Below are positions 41,649 through 51,683 of a stretch of DNA of 64,000 nt, in pieces (position 1 is the first letter of the stretch; the number at the start of each line of letters is the position of its first letter). Both the position numbers and the translations under genes were made by a program. Source of the DNA: Bacillota bacterium (GTDB lineage: Bacteria; Bacillota; Syntrophomonadia; Syntrophomonadales; DTU052); assembly GCA_029781825.1 (NCBI GenBank), contig JAKOVY010000013.1, positions 33,119 through 97,118 of the forward strand, given 5' to 3'. The notes beneath the pieces were generated by a model. It saw only the letters and a program-made list of their open reading frames with translations. It had not been told where the DNA came from and made no database searches.

Positions 41649-42092
41649 ATGGACATAGAAGTTAAGGTAAAGGTCCTGGAGCACGGACAGGGGTTGGGTT
41701 TGCCGGAGTACATGACTGAAGGTGCTTCCGGAGTCGACCTCCGGGCGGCGATAACCGAACCTGTCACCATCAAGCCCCAGGGTATAGCGTTGATCCCCAC
41801 CGGTATATCCCTGGCTATTCCTCCCGGTTATGAAGCCCAGGTAAGGCCCCGCAGCGGACTGGCGTCCAAATACGGTTTAACCATATTGAATTCACCGGGG
41901 ACCATTGATGCCGACTACCGCGGTGAGATCAAGGTCATAGTCATAAACCTGGGGGACAATGATTATATTGTAAAGCGGGGAGAGAGAATAGCGCAGATGG
42001 TCTTTTGCCAGGTAGCTCGAGCGAGTTTCCGGCTGACTGAGGACCTGAGCGAGACAGCTCGTGGCCAGGGGGGATTTGGTCACACCGGCTAG
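41649..42092 (+). CDS. dut: dUTP diphosphatase
   Basis: [34 protein letters not shown] 41649 follows aaaggtgg. Confidence 0.94.
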   Translation: MDIEVKVKVLEHGQGLGLPEYMTEGASGVDLRAAITEPVTIKPQGIALIPTGISLAIPPGYEAQVRPRSGLASKYGLTILNSPGTIDADYRGEIKVIVINLGDNDYIVKRGERIAQMVFCQVARASFRLTEDLSETARGQGGFGHTG

Positions 42093-42097
42093 GGGGG

Positions 42098-42373
42098 ATG
42101 AGCTTGCGGATGAGCGAGCTGATCGGCAAAGAGATTATTAATATCAATGACGGACTGAAAATGGGGCAGGTCGGTGATTCCGATCTGATAATCAACCCTG
42201 AAAGCGGAGAGATTCATTCGATAATCCTTCCCAATCGCGGCAATTTTGTAAACCTGTGGATAGATCGGCAGAAAATCGTGGTTCCCTGGGAAGCAGTCAG
42301 AAAGATTGGCCGTGAGGTTATTGTCGTAGACCTTGACCATACCAATCCCCGTTTTCGCAGCCACAGCTTTTAG
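42098..42373 (+). CDS. YlmC/YmxH family PRC-barrel sporulation-associated protein
   Basis: SELIGKEIININDGLKMGQVGDSDL; upstream of dapB. Confidence 0.82.
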   Translation: MSLRMSELIGKEIININDGLKMGQVGDSDLIINPESGEIHSIILPNRGNFVNLWIDRQKIVVPWEAVRKIGREVIVVDLDHTNPRFRSHSF

Positions 42374-42458
42374 GCACCTGCCAAGCACAAACACCAGGTT
42401 GACTCAACATGGCGAAAGGATACACTATTGTTAGAAAGCATCCAAGGGGGAACACATT

Positions 42459-43259
42459 ATGGCAAAAGAACTGCAGGTGATGGTTGTTGGGGCCTTGGGG
42501 AAGATGGGGAGAGAAACCGTTAAGGCGGTCAAAATGTCCGACAACCTGGTACTGGCCGGAGCAGTGGATGTAAAAGCCGGTAACGCAAAAGTATCGGACA
42601 TAACCGGTGATGAGAATGACTCCCTGCCGATTTGGCAGGACCTTGACGAGGCCCTTGATGCCGTAAGAGTTGACGTGGTGGTTGATTTTACGAATCCCCA
42701 GGCCGTTTACAATAACGCCCGCAGTGTGCTGCGGCACGGTATACCGTGTGTTGTCGGTACTACCGGGCTGAGTGAGAGGGAAATCGGCGAGCTGGAAAAG
42801 CTGGCTTTGGAAAACGGGACCGGTATCGCGATTATCCCGAACTTTGCTATCGGTGCCGTTCTCATGATGCGGTTCGCCGAGGAAGCCAGCCGCTATTTTG
42901 CTCAGGTGGAGATAGTTGAGCTTCATCACGACGGCAAACTGGATGCTCCTTCAGGAACTGCGATCAAAACCGCAGAGATGATTGTCCGCCATCGACAGGG
43001 GATACCGCCGTCACCGCGCGGGCAGTTTGAGAAATATCCGGGAGCCCGGGGCGGACAGGTAAACGGTATACGGGTTCACAGCATAAGGCTCCCCGGTTTG
43101 GTGGCTCACCAGGAAGTAATTTTCGGCGGGCAGGGCCAGACACTGACCATACGGCATGATTCTTACAATCGCGAGTCTTTCATGCCCGGGGTATTGCTTA
43201 CAATCCAGAAGATCATGGATATTAAAGGACTGATTTATGGGTTGGAGCACCTTCTCTAG
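42459..43259 (+). CDS. dapB: 4-hydroxy-tetrahydrodipicolinate reductase
   Basis: GALGKMGRETVKAV, HHDGKLDAPSGTA. Confidence 0.96.
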   Translation: MAKELQVMVVGALGKMGRETVKAVKMSDNLVLAGAVDVKAGNAKVSDITGDENDSLPIWQDLDEALDAVRVDVVVDFTNPQAVYNNARSVLRHGIPCVVGTTGLSEREIGELEKLALENGTGIAIIPNFAIGAVLMMRFAEEASRYFAQVEIVELHHDGKLDAPSGTAIKTAEMIVRHRQGIPPSPRGQFEKYPGARGGQVNGIRVHSIRLPGLVAHQEVIFGGQGQTLTIRHDSYNRESFMPGVLLTIQKIMDIKGLIYGLEHLL

Positions 43260-43345
43260 CTGTAGATTGCGAAAACTATATTTATACTAAATAAGAATAA
43301 TTTCTCCGGTACCGGAGACATTCCAATTGCATACCTTTATTGAAG

Positions 43346-43387
43346 AAGACCGGCAGCCGGCCAACCTTTGCTGGAGCCGGCTTTTCA
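43346..43387 (+). terminator. Probable intrinsic terminator after dapB
   Basis: agccggccaacctttgctggagccggctttt inverted repeat. Confidence 0.65.
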
Positions 43388-43446
43388 CGTTCTTGATATG
43401 ATTTACGTATACTGTTGATAGTTAGTGTATAAAAGGCCTAAGAGGG

Positions 43447-44370
43447 GTGCTTTTTGTGAGTTCGGCCTTATCTGGAGTCAAGATTGCGGTTCTGGGTGGG
43501 GACGATCGGGAATTGATTCTGATATCCGAATTGGTTACTCTTGGGGCTACCGTTACCGTGGTAGGCTTCCCTCGTGAGAGAATCAAACACGGCGCCTTCA
43601 TAAGCAAATCCGTGGAGGACGGGTTGTTCGAAGCCGAGGTTGCGATACTCCCCATGGTGGGAACCGATATCCGGGGTTACATACGTGCCGTCTATACTGA
43701 AGAGAAGCTGCAAATCACCGAGAAAGCCCTTCAAGGCATGGCGATACCATCAATGCTGATCATTGGTACTGCCCGTCCTTTTCTCAGAGAGTGGACTTCA
43801 AAACTGGGTATTACGCTGGTTGAAATCGCAGAAATGGATGATGTAGCCATCCTCAACTCCATCCCCACAGCTGAAGGAGCTGTACAAATCGCCATGCAAG
43901 AGATGAAAACTACCATCCATGGCAGCCGGGCCATGGTGTTGGGGTTTGGCCGTGTTGGCATGACCCTGGGCAGGACGTTGAAGGCATTGGGAGCAACGGT
44001 ATTGGTTGTTTCTCAAGATGACGGTGAATTGGCCCGGGCCTACGAGATGGGATGCCAGCGGATTCGTTTAAATGACCTGGCAGACAACCTCAATTGGGTC
44101 GATGTGATATTCAATACCATCCCGGCCCCGGTATTGACCGGCGAGATCCTGAGAAGGATGAGTCCTGATACCCTGATAATCGATCTCGCTACAGCTCCCG
44201 GAGGTACCGATTTCGCGGCCGCCAACGAGTACGGAATAAAAGCCCTGCTGGCCCCGGGATTGCCGGGGAAGGTGGCTCCTATTACGGCCGGACGGGTACT
44301 GGCGGAGGTCGTTCCCCGGTTAATTGAAAAAACAATGATCAAGGCTTACGACCAATTGCATCTTGCTTGA
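43447..44370 (+). CDS. dpaA: Dipicolinate synthase subunit A (SpoVFA)
   Basis: Rossmann NAD-binding protein followed by flavoprotein DpaB and asd. Confidence 0.92.
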   Translation: MLFVSSALSGVKIAVLGGDDRELILISELVTLGATVTVVGFPRERIKHGAFISKSVEDGLFEAEVAILPMVGTDIRGYIRAVYTEEKLQITEKALQGMAIPSMLIIGTARPFLREWTSKLGITLVEIAEMDDVAILNSIPTAEGAVQIAMQEMKTTIHGSRAMVLGFGRVGMTLGRTLKALGATVLVVSQDDGELARAYEMGCQRIRLNDLADNLNWVDVIFNTIPAPVLTGEILRRMSPDTLIIDLATAPGGTDFAAANEYGIKALLAPGLPGKVAPITAGRVLAEVVPRLIEKTMIKAYDQLHLA

Positions 44371-44387
44371 ATGGAGGGAAACGTGCA

Positions 44388-44987
44388 GTGCAGTTAAACG
44401 GCGTGTCGATTGGTGTTGTGATGACAGGCTCGCATTGTACGGTGGGAGCGGTATTACCCGCAATTAAGAGATTGAAAGATGAAGGAGCTTTGATCACATT
44501 TATTTTTTCATATACTCTGAACTTCACGGACAACCGTTTCCACACTGTGGACGAACTGAAAAAAGAGGTTGCGGCGATAACAGATAACCCGATTATAACC
44601 ACTATTACCGATGCGGAACCAATTGGACCCAACAAGCTTTTTGATGTGCTGGTGGTAGCGCCCTGTACCGGGAATACCCTGGCAAAGATGGCTAACGGCA
44701 TTACCGATACCCCGGCATTGATGGCCATTAAAGCCCAGCTGCGCAATCAGAGGCCAGTAATTATCGCTATTTCAACCAATGACGGCCTGGGATGCAATGC
44801 CAGAAACCTGGGTTACCTGCTGAATGCCAAAAACGTTTACTTTGTCCCCTTCCGTCAGGATGATCCTATAAACAAGTCGACGTCTCTGGTCGCCGATATG
44901 GACAGGATGTTTGATACGGTGGTATATGCCTTGCAAGGCAAGCAGGTTCAGCCGCTGCTTTTGGGACCTCTCGGCGAAGTCGGCTAG
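44388..44987 (+). CDS. dpaB: Dipicolinate synthase subunit B (SpoVFB)
   Basis: Flavoprotein family (GVVMTGSHCT, VVAPCTGNTLAKMANGITDTP). Confidence 0.93.
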   Translation: MQLNGVSIGVVMTGSHCTVGAVLPAIKRLKDEGALITFIFSYTLNFTDNRFHTVDELKKEVAAITDNPIITTITDAEPIGPNKLFDVLVVAPCTGNTLAKMANGITDTPALMAIKAQLRNQRPVIIAISTNDGLGCNARNLGYLLNAKNVYFVPFRQDDPINKSTSLVADMDRMFDTVVYALQGKQVQPLLLGPLGEVG

Positions 44988-45162
44988 CCGTTGAACCGGT
45001 ATATCAAAAGGGTTCGAGTTATAGCCCAGCCGCACCCGGGGTATTGCCCCAAGAGGAACAGCATTCGAGCATACTCCTGTCAGCCTTGGCTTCATCGTAT
45101 TGGTCACCCCGCTTTGATGTGTTAAAATACATCTTAGATTTTGTTGCCGGGAGGTTATAACT

Positions 45163-46176
45163 TTGGCGGGAGCAAGGATTGCAGTAGTAGGTGCGACCGG
45201 CGCCGTAGGACAGGAAATACTCACGGTTTTGGAAGAAAGAGGATTTCCGGTTAACAACCTGATTTGTCTGGCCGATCCGCGGGAAGCCGGCACCAAGCTA
45301 AGTTTCAAGGGCGAAGAGATTGTTGTTGAGGGAGCCGGTCCCGATAAATTTAAAGGCATCGATATAGCATTTTTCGCAGTTGGAGGAGAAATAAGCGAAG
45401 AACTGGCGCCGGAGGCTGTCCGTGCCGGCACGGTAGTAATTGATAACAGTTCCGCCTTCCGCCTGAAAGATGATGTTCCTCTGGTGGTACCGGAGGTTAA
45501 CCCGGGGGATGTTAAGGAACACAGGGGCATCATCGCCAATCCCAACTGCTCCACCATTATAATGGTTGTGGCCATTAACCCCATACATCTGGCTGCAGGG
45601 ATCAAGCGAGTGATTGTGTCAACTTACCAGGCGGTTTCGGGAGCCGGCAAAGCAGGACTTGAAGAATTGGAGGAGCAGGTCCGCTGCTATGTAGAAGGAC
45701 GTCCCTTAACCAGCAGGGTATTCCAGCATCAGATTGCCTTTAATCTGATTCCCCATATAGATGTCTGGGTTGAGAAGGACTACTCCCGAGAGGAAATGAA
45801 GATGGTTTGGGAGACGAGAAAGATAATGCACCTCGACAACCTGCCGGTCAGTCCCACCACGGTGAGGGTTCCGGTTTTGCGGAGTCACTCGGAATCCGTC
45901 AATCTTGAGACGGAACGCAAGATTACGGCATCCGAGGCCCGGGAAGTGCTCAGCAGAGCTCCCGGGGTGGTCGTAGTTGACAACCCGCACAATAATGAAT
46001 ACCCTATGCCATGGTTTACATCCAATCGCGATGAGGTCTTTGTGGGGAGAATCCGGGAGGATATATCAATCGATCAGGGAATAAACATGTGGGTGGTCGC
46101 AGACCAGATACGCAAAGGAGCCGCCACCAACGCAGTACAGATTGGGGAGATCGTTGTCCGGGACAATCTGTTTTAG
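45163..46176 (+). CDS. asd: Aspartate-semialdehyde dehydrogenase
   Basis: GATGAVGQEIL, NPNCSTI active-site motif. Confidence 0.96.
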   Translation: MAGARIAVVGATGAVGQEILTVLEERGFPVNNLICLADPREAGTKLSFKGEEIVVEGAGPDKFKGIDIAFFAVGGEISEELAPEAVRAGTVVIDNSSAFRLKDDVPLVVPEVNPGDVKEHRGIIANPNCSTIIMVVAINPIHLAAGIKRVIVSTYQAVSGAGKAGLEELEEQVRCYVEGRPLTSRVFQHQIAFNLIPHIDVWVEKDYSREEMKMVWETRKIMHLDNLPVSPTTVRVPVLRSHSESVNLETERKITASEAREVLSRAPGVVVVDNPHNNEYPMPWFTSNRDEVFVGRIREDISIDQGINMWVVADQIRKGAATNAVQIGEIVVRDNLF

Positions 46177-46183
46177 TTGTTAG

Positions 46184-46337
46184 CACTGTCAATGGGTTGT
46201 TAAGTGTTTTAAGTTGTTTAGTGTTTTAAAATGTGATTTTTCACCTGCCGGTGGTTAAGCACCCCGTCGGGGAAGGCGTGGTGCTGAATCCTGCCGGGGG
46301 TTGCTGATGTTTTTACTAATGACAGTGGGGTGTCAGC
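46184..46337 (+). promoter_or_regulatory. Candidate structured 5' leader of lysC/dapG
   Basis: 8-bp long-range complement cactgtca (46184-46191)/tgacagtg (46320-46327), several internal hairpins, and a local tgaca-gtgggg-tgtca hairpin at the SD. Confidence 0.45.
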
Positions 46338-47573
46338 TTGGGAATTGTAATTCAGAAGTTTGGCGGTACCTCCCTTTCCACTCCGCAGCAGAGGGAAAGG
46401 GTATGTCAGGCGATTCAAAGGGAACGCCATAAAGGCAACAGCGTGGTGGTCGTAGTTTCGGCTATGGGGAGGGCTGATGAGCCTTACGCTACCGACACCC
46501 TTATTAATCTGCTGAAAAGGGATAATCTTAACCCCAGCCGCAGGGAACTTGATATGCTGATGTCCTGTGGGGAGGTTATTTCCGGCGTAGTCCTCACCAA
46601 TAAACTGCAGTCCCACGGTGAGCAGGCGGTGTTTTTAAACGGCCTACAGGCTGGGATTAAAACCAATTCCAATCACGGAGATGCACGGATTGTTGCCATT
46701 GACACCAGACTCATAAAGAAGTACCTGGCCGAGGATTATGTGGTGGTCGTAGCAGGTTTTCAGGGGATTTCCGAGGAAGGGGAAATAACCACCCTGGGCA
46801 GGGGAGGCAGCGATGTAACGGCCGCTGCACTCGGGGTAGCACTGGGAGCCGACGTGATTGATATTTACACCGATGTTGAGGGAATAATGACCGCTGACCC
46901 GCGGATTGTAAAAAATGCCAGATTGCTGGATGCTGTGACCTACAATGAGATCTGCCAGTTGGCACGCGAGGGGGCCAAGGTAATCCATCCCCGAGCGGTG
47001 GAGATTGCCATGGAAAGCAACATTCCCTTGCGGGTTCGTTCCACCTTTAGCGACAGCACCGGTACCCTGGTTGGGAATTACGGCGAGTTTAACGGGGAGT
47101 CGGTTCAGATAAGAAGGGACCGGCTCATAACCGGTATCACTCAGATGCCCGACATAACCCAGATCAGGGTGGACATTAAGGGGGAGGCCGGACTTCCCCT
47201 CAGAGTATTCAAGGCCATGGCCCTGGCTGAGATAAGTGTGGACTTTATCACGGTTACCAGGGAGGTAGTCATCTTCACCGTGCTTAAGGAAGTGGCAGAT
47301 CGGGCCCGTGAAATACTGGAAAACCTTGGACTAAGCGTTGTAACCGAACCAGATTGCGCCAAGGTTGCGATTGTAGGTGCTGCCATAACCGGTATACCGG
47401 GAGTCATGGCCAAGGTCGTTGAAGCCTTGACTCTGAATGGCATTGAGATATTACAGTCCGGAGATTCCTACACCAACATCTGGTGTTTGGTGAAGCGAGA
47501 CCAAATGGAACAGGCGGTTAAAGCGTTGCACGACAAGTTTGATCTGGGCAATCAGGAAGGAGGGGAATTTTGA
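46338..47573 (+). CDS. lysC: Aspartate kinase (DapG type position)
   Basis: VIQKFGGTSLS motif, two C-terminal ACT domains; TTG start. Confidence 0.96.
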   Translation: MGIVIQKFGGTSLSTPQQRERVCQAIQRERHKGNSVVVVVSAMGRADEPYATDTLINLLKRDNLNPSRRELDMLMSCGEVISGVVLTNKLQSHGEQAVFLNGLQAGIKTNSNHGDARIVAIDTRLIKKYLAEDYVVVVAGFQGISEEGEITTLGRGGSDVTAAALGVALGADVIDIYTDVEGIMTADPRIVKNARLLDAVTYNEICQLAREGAKVIHPRAVEIAMESNIPLRVRSTFSDSTGTLVGNYGEFNGESVQIRRDRLITGITQMPDITQIRVDIKGEAGLPLRVFKAMALAEISVDFITVTREVVIFTVLKEVADRAREILENLGLSVVTEPDCAKVAIVGAAITGIPGVMAKVVEALTLNGIEILQSGDSYTNIWCLVKRDQMEQAVKALHDKFDLGNQEGGEF

Positions 47574-48451
47574 TGGAACTTCCAAGGCTTATGACGGCTA
47601 TGATTACACCGTTTAACGAACAACAGGAGGTTGATTATAAAAAGGTAAGGGAGTTGGCCATACACCTGGCCGATACCGGAAGCCAGGGGATTGTTGTTTG
47701 CGGCACCACCGGGGAGTCTCCTACGCTCAAGGATGATGAGAAACTGGAGATGTTCTCGGTAGTTCAAGATGCAGTCGGCTCCAGGGTCCAGGTTTGGGCC
47801 GGTATAGGCAGCAATTCAACCGCTCACACGCTGGAGCTGGCCAGAGAAGTTGGAAAGCTGAAGATAGACGGGGTTATGGCTGTTACCCCTTATTACAACA
47901 AACCAAGCCAGGAAGGATTGTACAGGCATTTCCGCGCCATAGCCGAGGCTGCGCCTCTGCCGGTAATGCTGTACAATGTACCGGGCCGAACCGGGATCAA
48001 CATGCTCCCCGCTACGGTAAAGAGATTGGCGGCTATCGACAATATAGTGGCTCTGAAGGAAGCCAGCGGGAATATGGATCAGATGTCGGAACTGGTTAGA
48101 TCGACACCAACCGATTTCGTGATCTACAGCGGGGATGATTCCACAACCCTCCCGATGATGTCCCTGGGAGCTCATGGTGTGGTAAGTGTCGCTTCTCACA
48201 TAGTAGGCCGGGAAATCCGCGATATGATCGAGGCTTATATAGCGGGAGACATAAAAAAGGCTGCCGCTGTTCACAGCCGTCTCTATCCCATATTCAAGGT
48301 CTTATTTATCACCTCCAATCCGGTTCCGCTTAAGGAAGCCCTGAGATTGTTGGGTAAGGACAGCGGTGTGGTGCGAGCCCCGTTGTGTCCTCCTTCCGAG
48401 GGTGAATGTTCGGAGATAAAACGAGTCCTGCAGGAATACGGGCTGATTTAG
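47573..48451 (+). CDS. dapA: 4-hydroxy-tetrahydrodipicolinate synthase
   Basis: TAMITPFN, GTTGESPTL, YYNKPSQEGL. Confidence 0.97.
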   Translation: MELPRLMTAMITPFNEQQEVDYKKVRELAIHLADTGSQGIVVCGTTGESPTLKDDEKLEMFSVVQDAVGSRVQVWAGIGSNSTAHTLELAREVGKLKIDGVMAVTPYYNKPSQEGLYRHFRAIAEAAPLPVMLYNVPGRTGINMLPATVKRLAAIDNIVALKEASGNMDQMSELVRSTPTDFVIYSGDDSTTLPMMSLGAHGVVSVASHIVGREIRDMIEAYIAGDIKKAAAVHSRLYPIFKVLFITSNPVPLKEALRLLGKDSGVVRAPLCPPSEGECSEIKRVLQEYGLI

Positions 48452-48571
48452 AAACCAATTAAACAACCCGAGGCCTCATATTAGGCAATTTTTGTTGTAC
48501 ATGGGCCAATCATCGCGGGAACGTCAAGTTGGCGAACAGGCCGAGTATACGGGTTGCCGGCTCAGTCTGCC

Positions 48572-48600
48572 TTGTAAATTTAGGAGGCTTTGTTTATAAT
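48572..48600 (+). promoter_or_regulatory. SigA-type promoter upstream of rnj
   Basis: TTGTAA (48572-48577), 17 bp, TATAAT (48595-48600). Confidence 0.7.
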
Positions 48601-48666
48601 TGAGTAGATTCAACTGTCCGGATTCGTTATATGGAGACCGATCGCTGTAGTGACAGGAGGTGCTAA

Positions 48667-50331
48667 ATGGCAGAAAACGATTACAAGTTGCAGATAATTC
48701 CTCTCGGAGGTCTCGGTGAAATCGGAAAAAACATGATGGTGATCAGGTATCAGGACAGCATTATCGTTATCGATGCTGGTCTGATGTTTCCGGAGGAAGA
48801 ACTACTGGGAATTGATATTGTCATTCCAGATATAAGTTATCTTATTGAAAATCGCGAAAAGGTTAAGGGAATAATTCTTACTCATGGACATGAAGACCAT
48901 GTTGGTGCACTGCCATATCTGCTAAAGGAGATAAATGTTCCTGTATACGGAAGCAGGTTAACATTAGGTATAGTAGAGGCCAAGCTTAAAGAACACCATC
49001 TCGGCAAAACCACCATGATACCGGTCAAACCCCGAGATGTTATTAATATCGCTCCTTTTGAGATCGAGTTTATCAGGGTAATCCACAGCATACCCGATTG
49101 TCTGGGAGTTGCAATCCACACCCCGCTGGGGGTCATATTTCACACCGGGGACATAAAACTGGACCAGACCACGGTGGATGGAGAACTGGTGGACTATCGT
49201 AAGCTGGCGGAGCTCGGTGAAAAAGGGGTACTGCTCCTGATGTCTGACAGCACCAATGCGGACAGGCAGGGGTATACACCATCGGAAAGAGTGGTTGGTG
49301 ACACCTTTGAAGACCTTTTCCGGCGATGTCATGGCAGGATAATAATCACCACCTTTGCCTCCAATGTTCATCGCATTCAACAGGTAATAAATACGGCCAA
49401 CCGGTATGAGCGCAAGGTGGCCCTGGTGGGCAGGAGCCTGATCAACAATGTTAATATTGCCAGGGAACTTGGTTACCTGACTATCCCTGAAAATAGCTTG
49501 ATCGATATGGAGGATATCAACCGCTACGCGCCAAGTGAACTGGTGATAATAACCACCGGCAGTCAGGGTGAACCCATGTCGGCTCTAACCCGTATGGCTA
49601 TGGCAGACCATCGCTGGGTTGCGATACAGCCGGGAGACACGGTGATAATATCGGCAACGCCAATTCCCGGTAATGAAAAACTGGTGGCCAGAACTGTAGA
49701 CCACCTGTTCAGGCAGGGTGCGGAGGTAATCTATGAGAGATCCGCAGGGGTACACGTTTCTGGTCATGCAAGTCAAGAAGAGCTGAAGATACTGATCAAT
49801 TTGATGCGACCTAAGTACCTGCTTCCGGTTCATGGGGAATACCGTCATCTGATGAGACATGCCCGGATAGCGGAATCACTGGGCATGGATGAGTCCAGGG
49901 TTATTGTGGCAGAAAACGGACAGGTTATCGAGATAACCAAGGATAAGGTTGTAACCACCAACAAAGTTACTGCCGGACGTATCCTGGTTGACGGGTTGGG
50001 CGTAGGAGATGTGGGCAACATTGTCCTGCGCGACCGCAAGCAGTTGTCTCAGGACGGTATTATTATCGCGGTAGTGACCATTAATAAGGACACTGGAGCG
50101 TTGGTAGCAGGTCCGGACATTGTATCACGCGGGTTTGTTTATGTACGGGAATCGGAAAAACTGATTGAGGACTCCAAAGCAAAGGTAAGGGAAGCCCTGG
50201 CAATTTGCGAACAGCGTAATATGAGGGACTGGGCATCGATAAAATCTCAGGTCAGAGAAATCCTCAGCAAATACCTGTATGAACAGACTCGAAGACGACC
50301 CATGATCATGCCGATAATTATGGAAGTCTAG
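48667..50331 (+). CDS. rnj: Ribonuclease J
   Basis: Metallo-beta-lactamase/beta-CASP: LTHGHEDHVGALPYLL, SGHASQEELK, PVHGEYRHL. Confidence 0.96.
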   Translation: MAENDYKLQIIPLGGLGEIGKNMMVIRYQDSIIVIDAGLMFPEEELLGIDIVIPDISYLIENREKVKGIILTHGHEDHVGALPYLLKEINVPVYGSRLTLGIVEAKLKEHHLGKTTMIPVKPRDVINIAPFEIEFIRVIHSIPDCLGVAIHTPLGVIFHTGDIKLDQTTVDGELVDYRKLAELGEKGVLLLMSDSTNADRQGYTPSERVVGDTFEDLFRRCHGRIIITTFASNVHRIQQVINTANRYERKVALVGRSLINNVNIARELGYLTIPENSLIDMEDINRYAPSELVIITTGSQGEPMSALTRMAMADHRWVAIQPGDTVIISATPIPGNEKLVARTVDHLFRQGAEVIYERSAGVHVSGHASQEELKILINLMRPKYLLPVHGEYRHLMRHARIAESLGMDESRVIVAENGQVIEITKDKVVTTNKVTAGRILVDGLGVGDVGNIVLRDRKQLSQDGIIIAVVTINKDTGALVAGPDIVSRGFVYVRESEKLIEDSKAKVREALAICEQRNMRDWASIKSQVREILSKYLYEQTRRRPMIMPIIMEV

Positions 50332-50377
50332 TGGAGCACTTATAAGACGAATACCGGTTTGACAGGGAATGTAATCG

Positions 50378-50416
50378 TTTCCCCGGCTTCAGCAGCGGAG
50401 CCGGGGAAACTTTTTT
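50378..50416 (+). terminator. Intrinsic terminator after rnj
   Basis: tttccccggct...agccggggaaa followed by cttttttc. Confidence 0.85.
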
Positions 50417-50420
50417 CGCG

Positions 50421-50522
50421 CACCCAATCGCCAAATAAGAAATCCTTCTTCCAATGAGCGGAATCTCCCGCTCAACGGCCGCCGGCCACCCAATCCCCAT
50501 TAAGAAATCCTTCTTCCGATGG
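50421..50522 (+). repeat. Imperfect ~36-bp direct repeat pair flanking a short hairpin
   Basis: cacccaatcgccaaataagaaatccttcttccaatg (50421-50456) and cacccaatccccattaagaaatccttcttccgatg (50487-50521); gagcgg-aatctc-ccgctc between them. Confidence 0.8.
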
Positions 50523-50602
50523 AGTCTTTTTCCTGCCTGTAACTCCCTGACTATTTTGCCGCCTTTCTCGAGATAATAAGAAAAAAATCGGGAGGTAAAA
50601 CC

Positions 50603-51304
50603 ATGGCTACGGGAACCGAGCAAAAACCGATGTCGGCCGAAAAAAAAGCTGATGCCATAAAAGAGTTTGGGCAGACGGATGTTGCCGGGTTTCAGAGCGA
50701 CATACACTGCATTTCGATCATCGGGCAGATTGAAGGCCATATGATCCTGCCGCCCCAGAACAAGACCACCAAGTATGAACACATAATTCCCCAGCTGGTA
50801 GCAGTAGAGGAGAACCCGGCGATTAAAGGCCTCTTGGTGATTTTAAACACTGTGGGCGGCGATGTAGAGGCGGGTTTGGCCATTGCCGAAATGATTGCCA
50901 GCATGTCCAAACCTTCCGTTTCCATCGTTTTGGGAGGGGGACACTCGATAGGCGGGCCGATAGCCGTCAGCACTGATTACTCCCTTATAGCTCATACGGC
51001 CACCATGACCATTCATCCCATCAGGTTGAGCGGACTGGTTATCGGCGTTCCTCAAACCTATGAGTACCTGGACAAAATGCAGGACCGGGTGGTGAGATTC
51101 GTAACCTCTCACTCCAGGATTACCGATGCCAAGTTCCGGGAACTGATGTTCAGGACCGGGGAGCTGGCCAGGGATATCGGTACGGTCTTGGTGGGCAAGG
51201 ACGCTGTGGAAGTGGGTCTGATCGATGCTGTGGGAGGAATAAAAGAAGCGGTAGCCGAATTGAGACGACTGATCGATCAGAAAGAGAAAGGGGCAGTCCA
51301 TTGA
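50603..51304 (+). CDS. ClpP-like translocation-enhancing protein TepA
   Basis: ClpP/crotonase-like fold with [11 protein letters not shown] and MTIHP; between rnj and ylzJ/ftsK as in Bacillus. Confidence 0.88.
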   Translation: MATGTEQKPMSAEKKADAIKEFGQTDVAGFQSDIHCISIIGQIEGHMILPPQNKTTKYEHIIPQLVAVEENPAIKGLLVILNTVGGDVEAGLAIAEMIASMSKPSVSIVLGGGHSIGGPIAVSTDYSLIAHTATMTIHPIRLSGLVIGVPQTYEYLDKMQDRVVRFVTSHSRITDAKFRELMFRTGELARDIGTVLVGKDAVEVGLIDAVGGIKEAVAELRRLIDQKEKGAVH

Positions 51305-51528
51305 TTATCTATACCGGATATGAGGATTATTTTACGGTTTGGGAAAACAGCTGGGAAGAGGTAGAGATCGACCTTGACGGCTCGAGTCGGCTGGTTGTAA
51401 GGCCGCAGGGCTTCAACCGCGCCACGGTTCTTCGGATCATAGCGTCTGATCCCCAGTTATACCTTCGTCCCGAATTTCAGCCGGGCATGGAGATCGAGCT
51501 GCCGCTGAAATATTCGAAAGCGCGATAA
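51301..51528 (+). CDS. YlzJ-like protein
   Basis: 75 aa protein overlapping the end of tepA; position as in Bacillus. Confidence 0.7.
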   Translation: MIIYTGYEDYFTVWENSWEEVEIDLDGSSRLVVRPQGFNRATVLRIIASDPQLYLRPEFQPGMEIELPLKYSKAR

Positions 51529-51683
51529 ACAAAACTTTTTGTTGTACCCATACCAAGCCTGATTCCATCAAGCCTTGCGTACTGCCGATGGGAATAAAGC
51601 CGTAACGGCTCACGACAAGATATTTGGAATACTCTGTCCCCGGTGTGCTATAATTTATGGAGCAAAATTGGGGGGATAGAGTA

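Noticed and set aside
46184-46337. Calling the lysC leader a lysine riboswitch
   Set aside because: I could not find conserved L-box segments such as AGAGGNGC; left as unclassified structured leader.
50421-50522. CRISPR array
   Set aside because: Only two imperfect copies, length differs by an indel, and no cas genes in the window.
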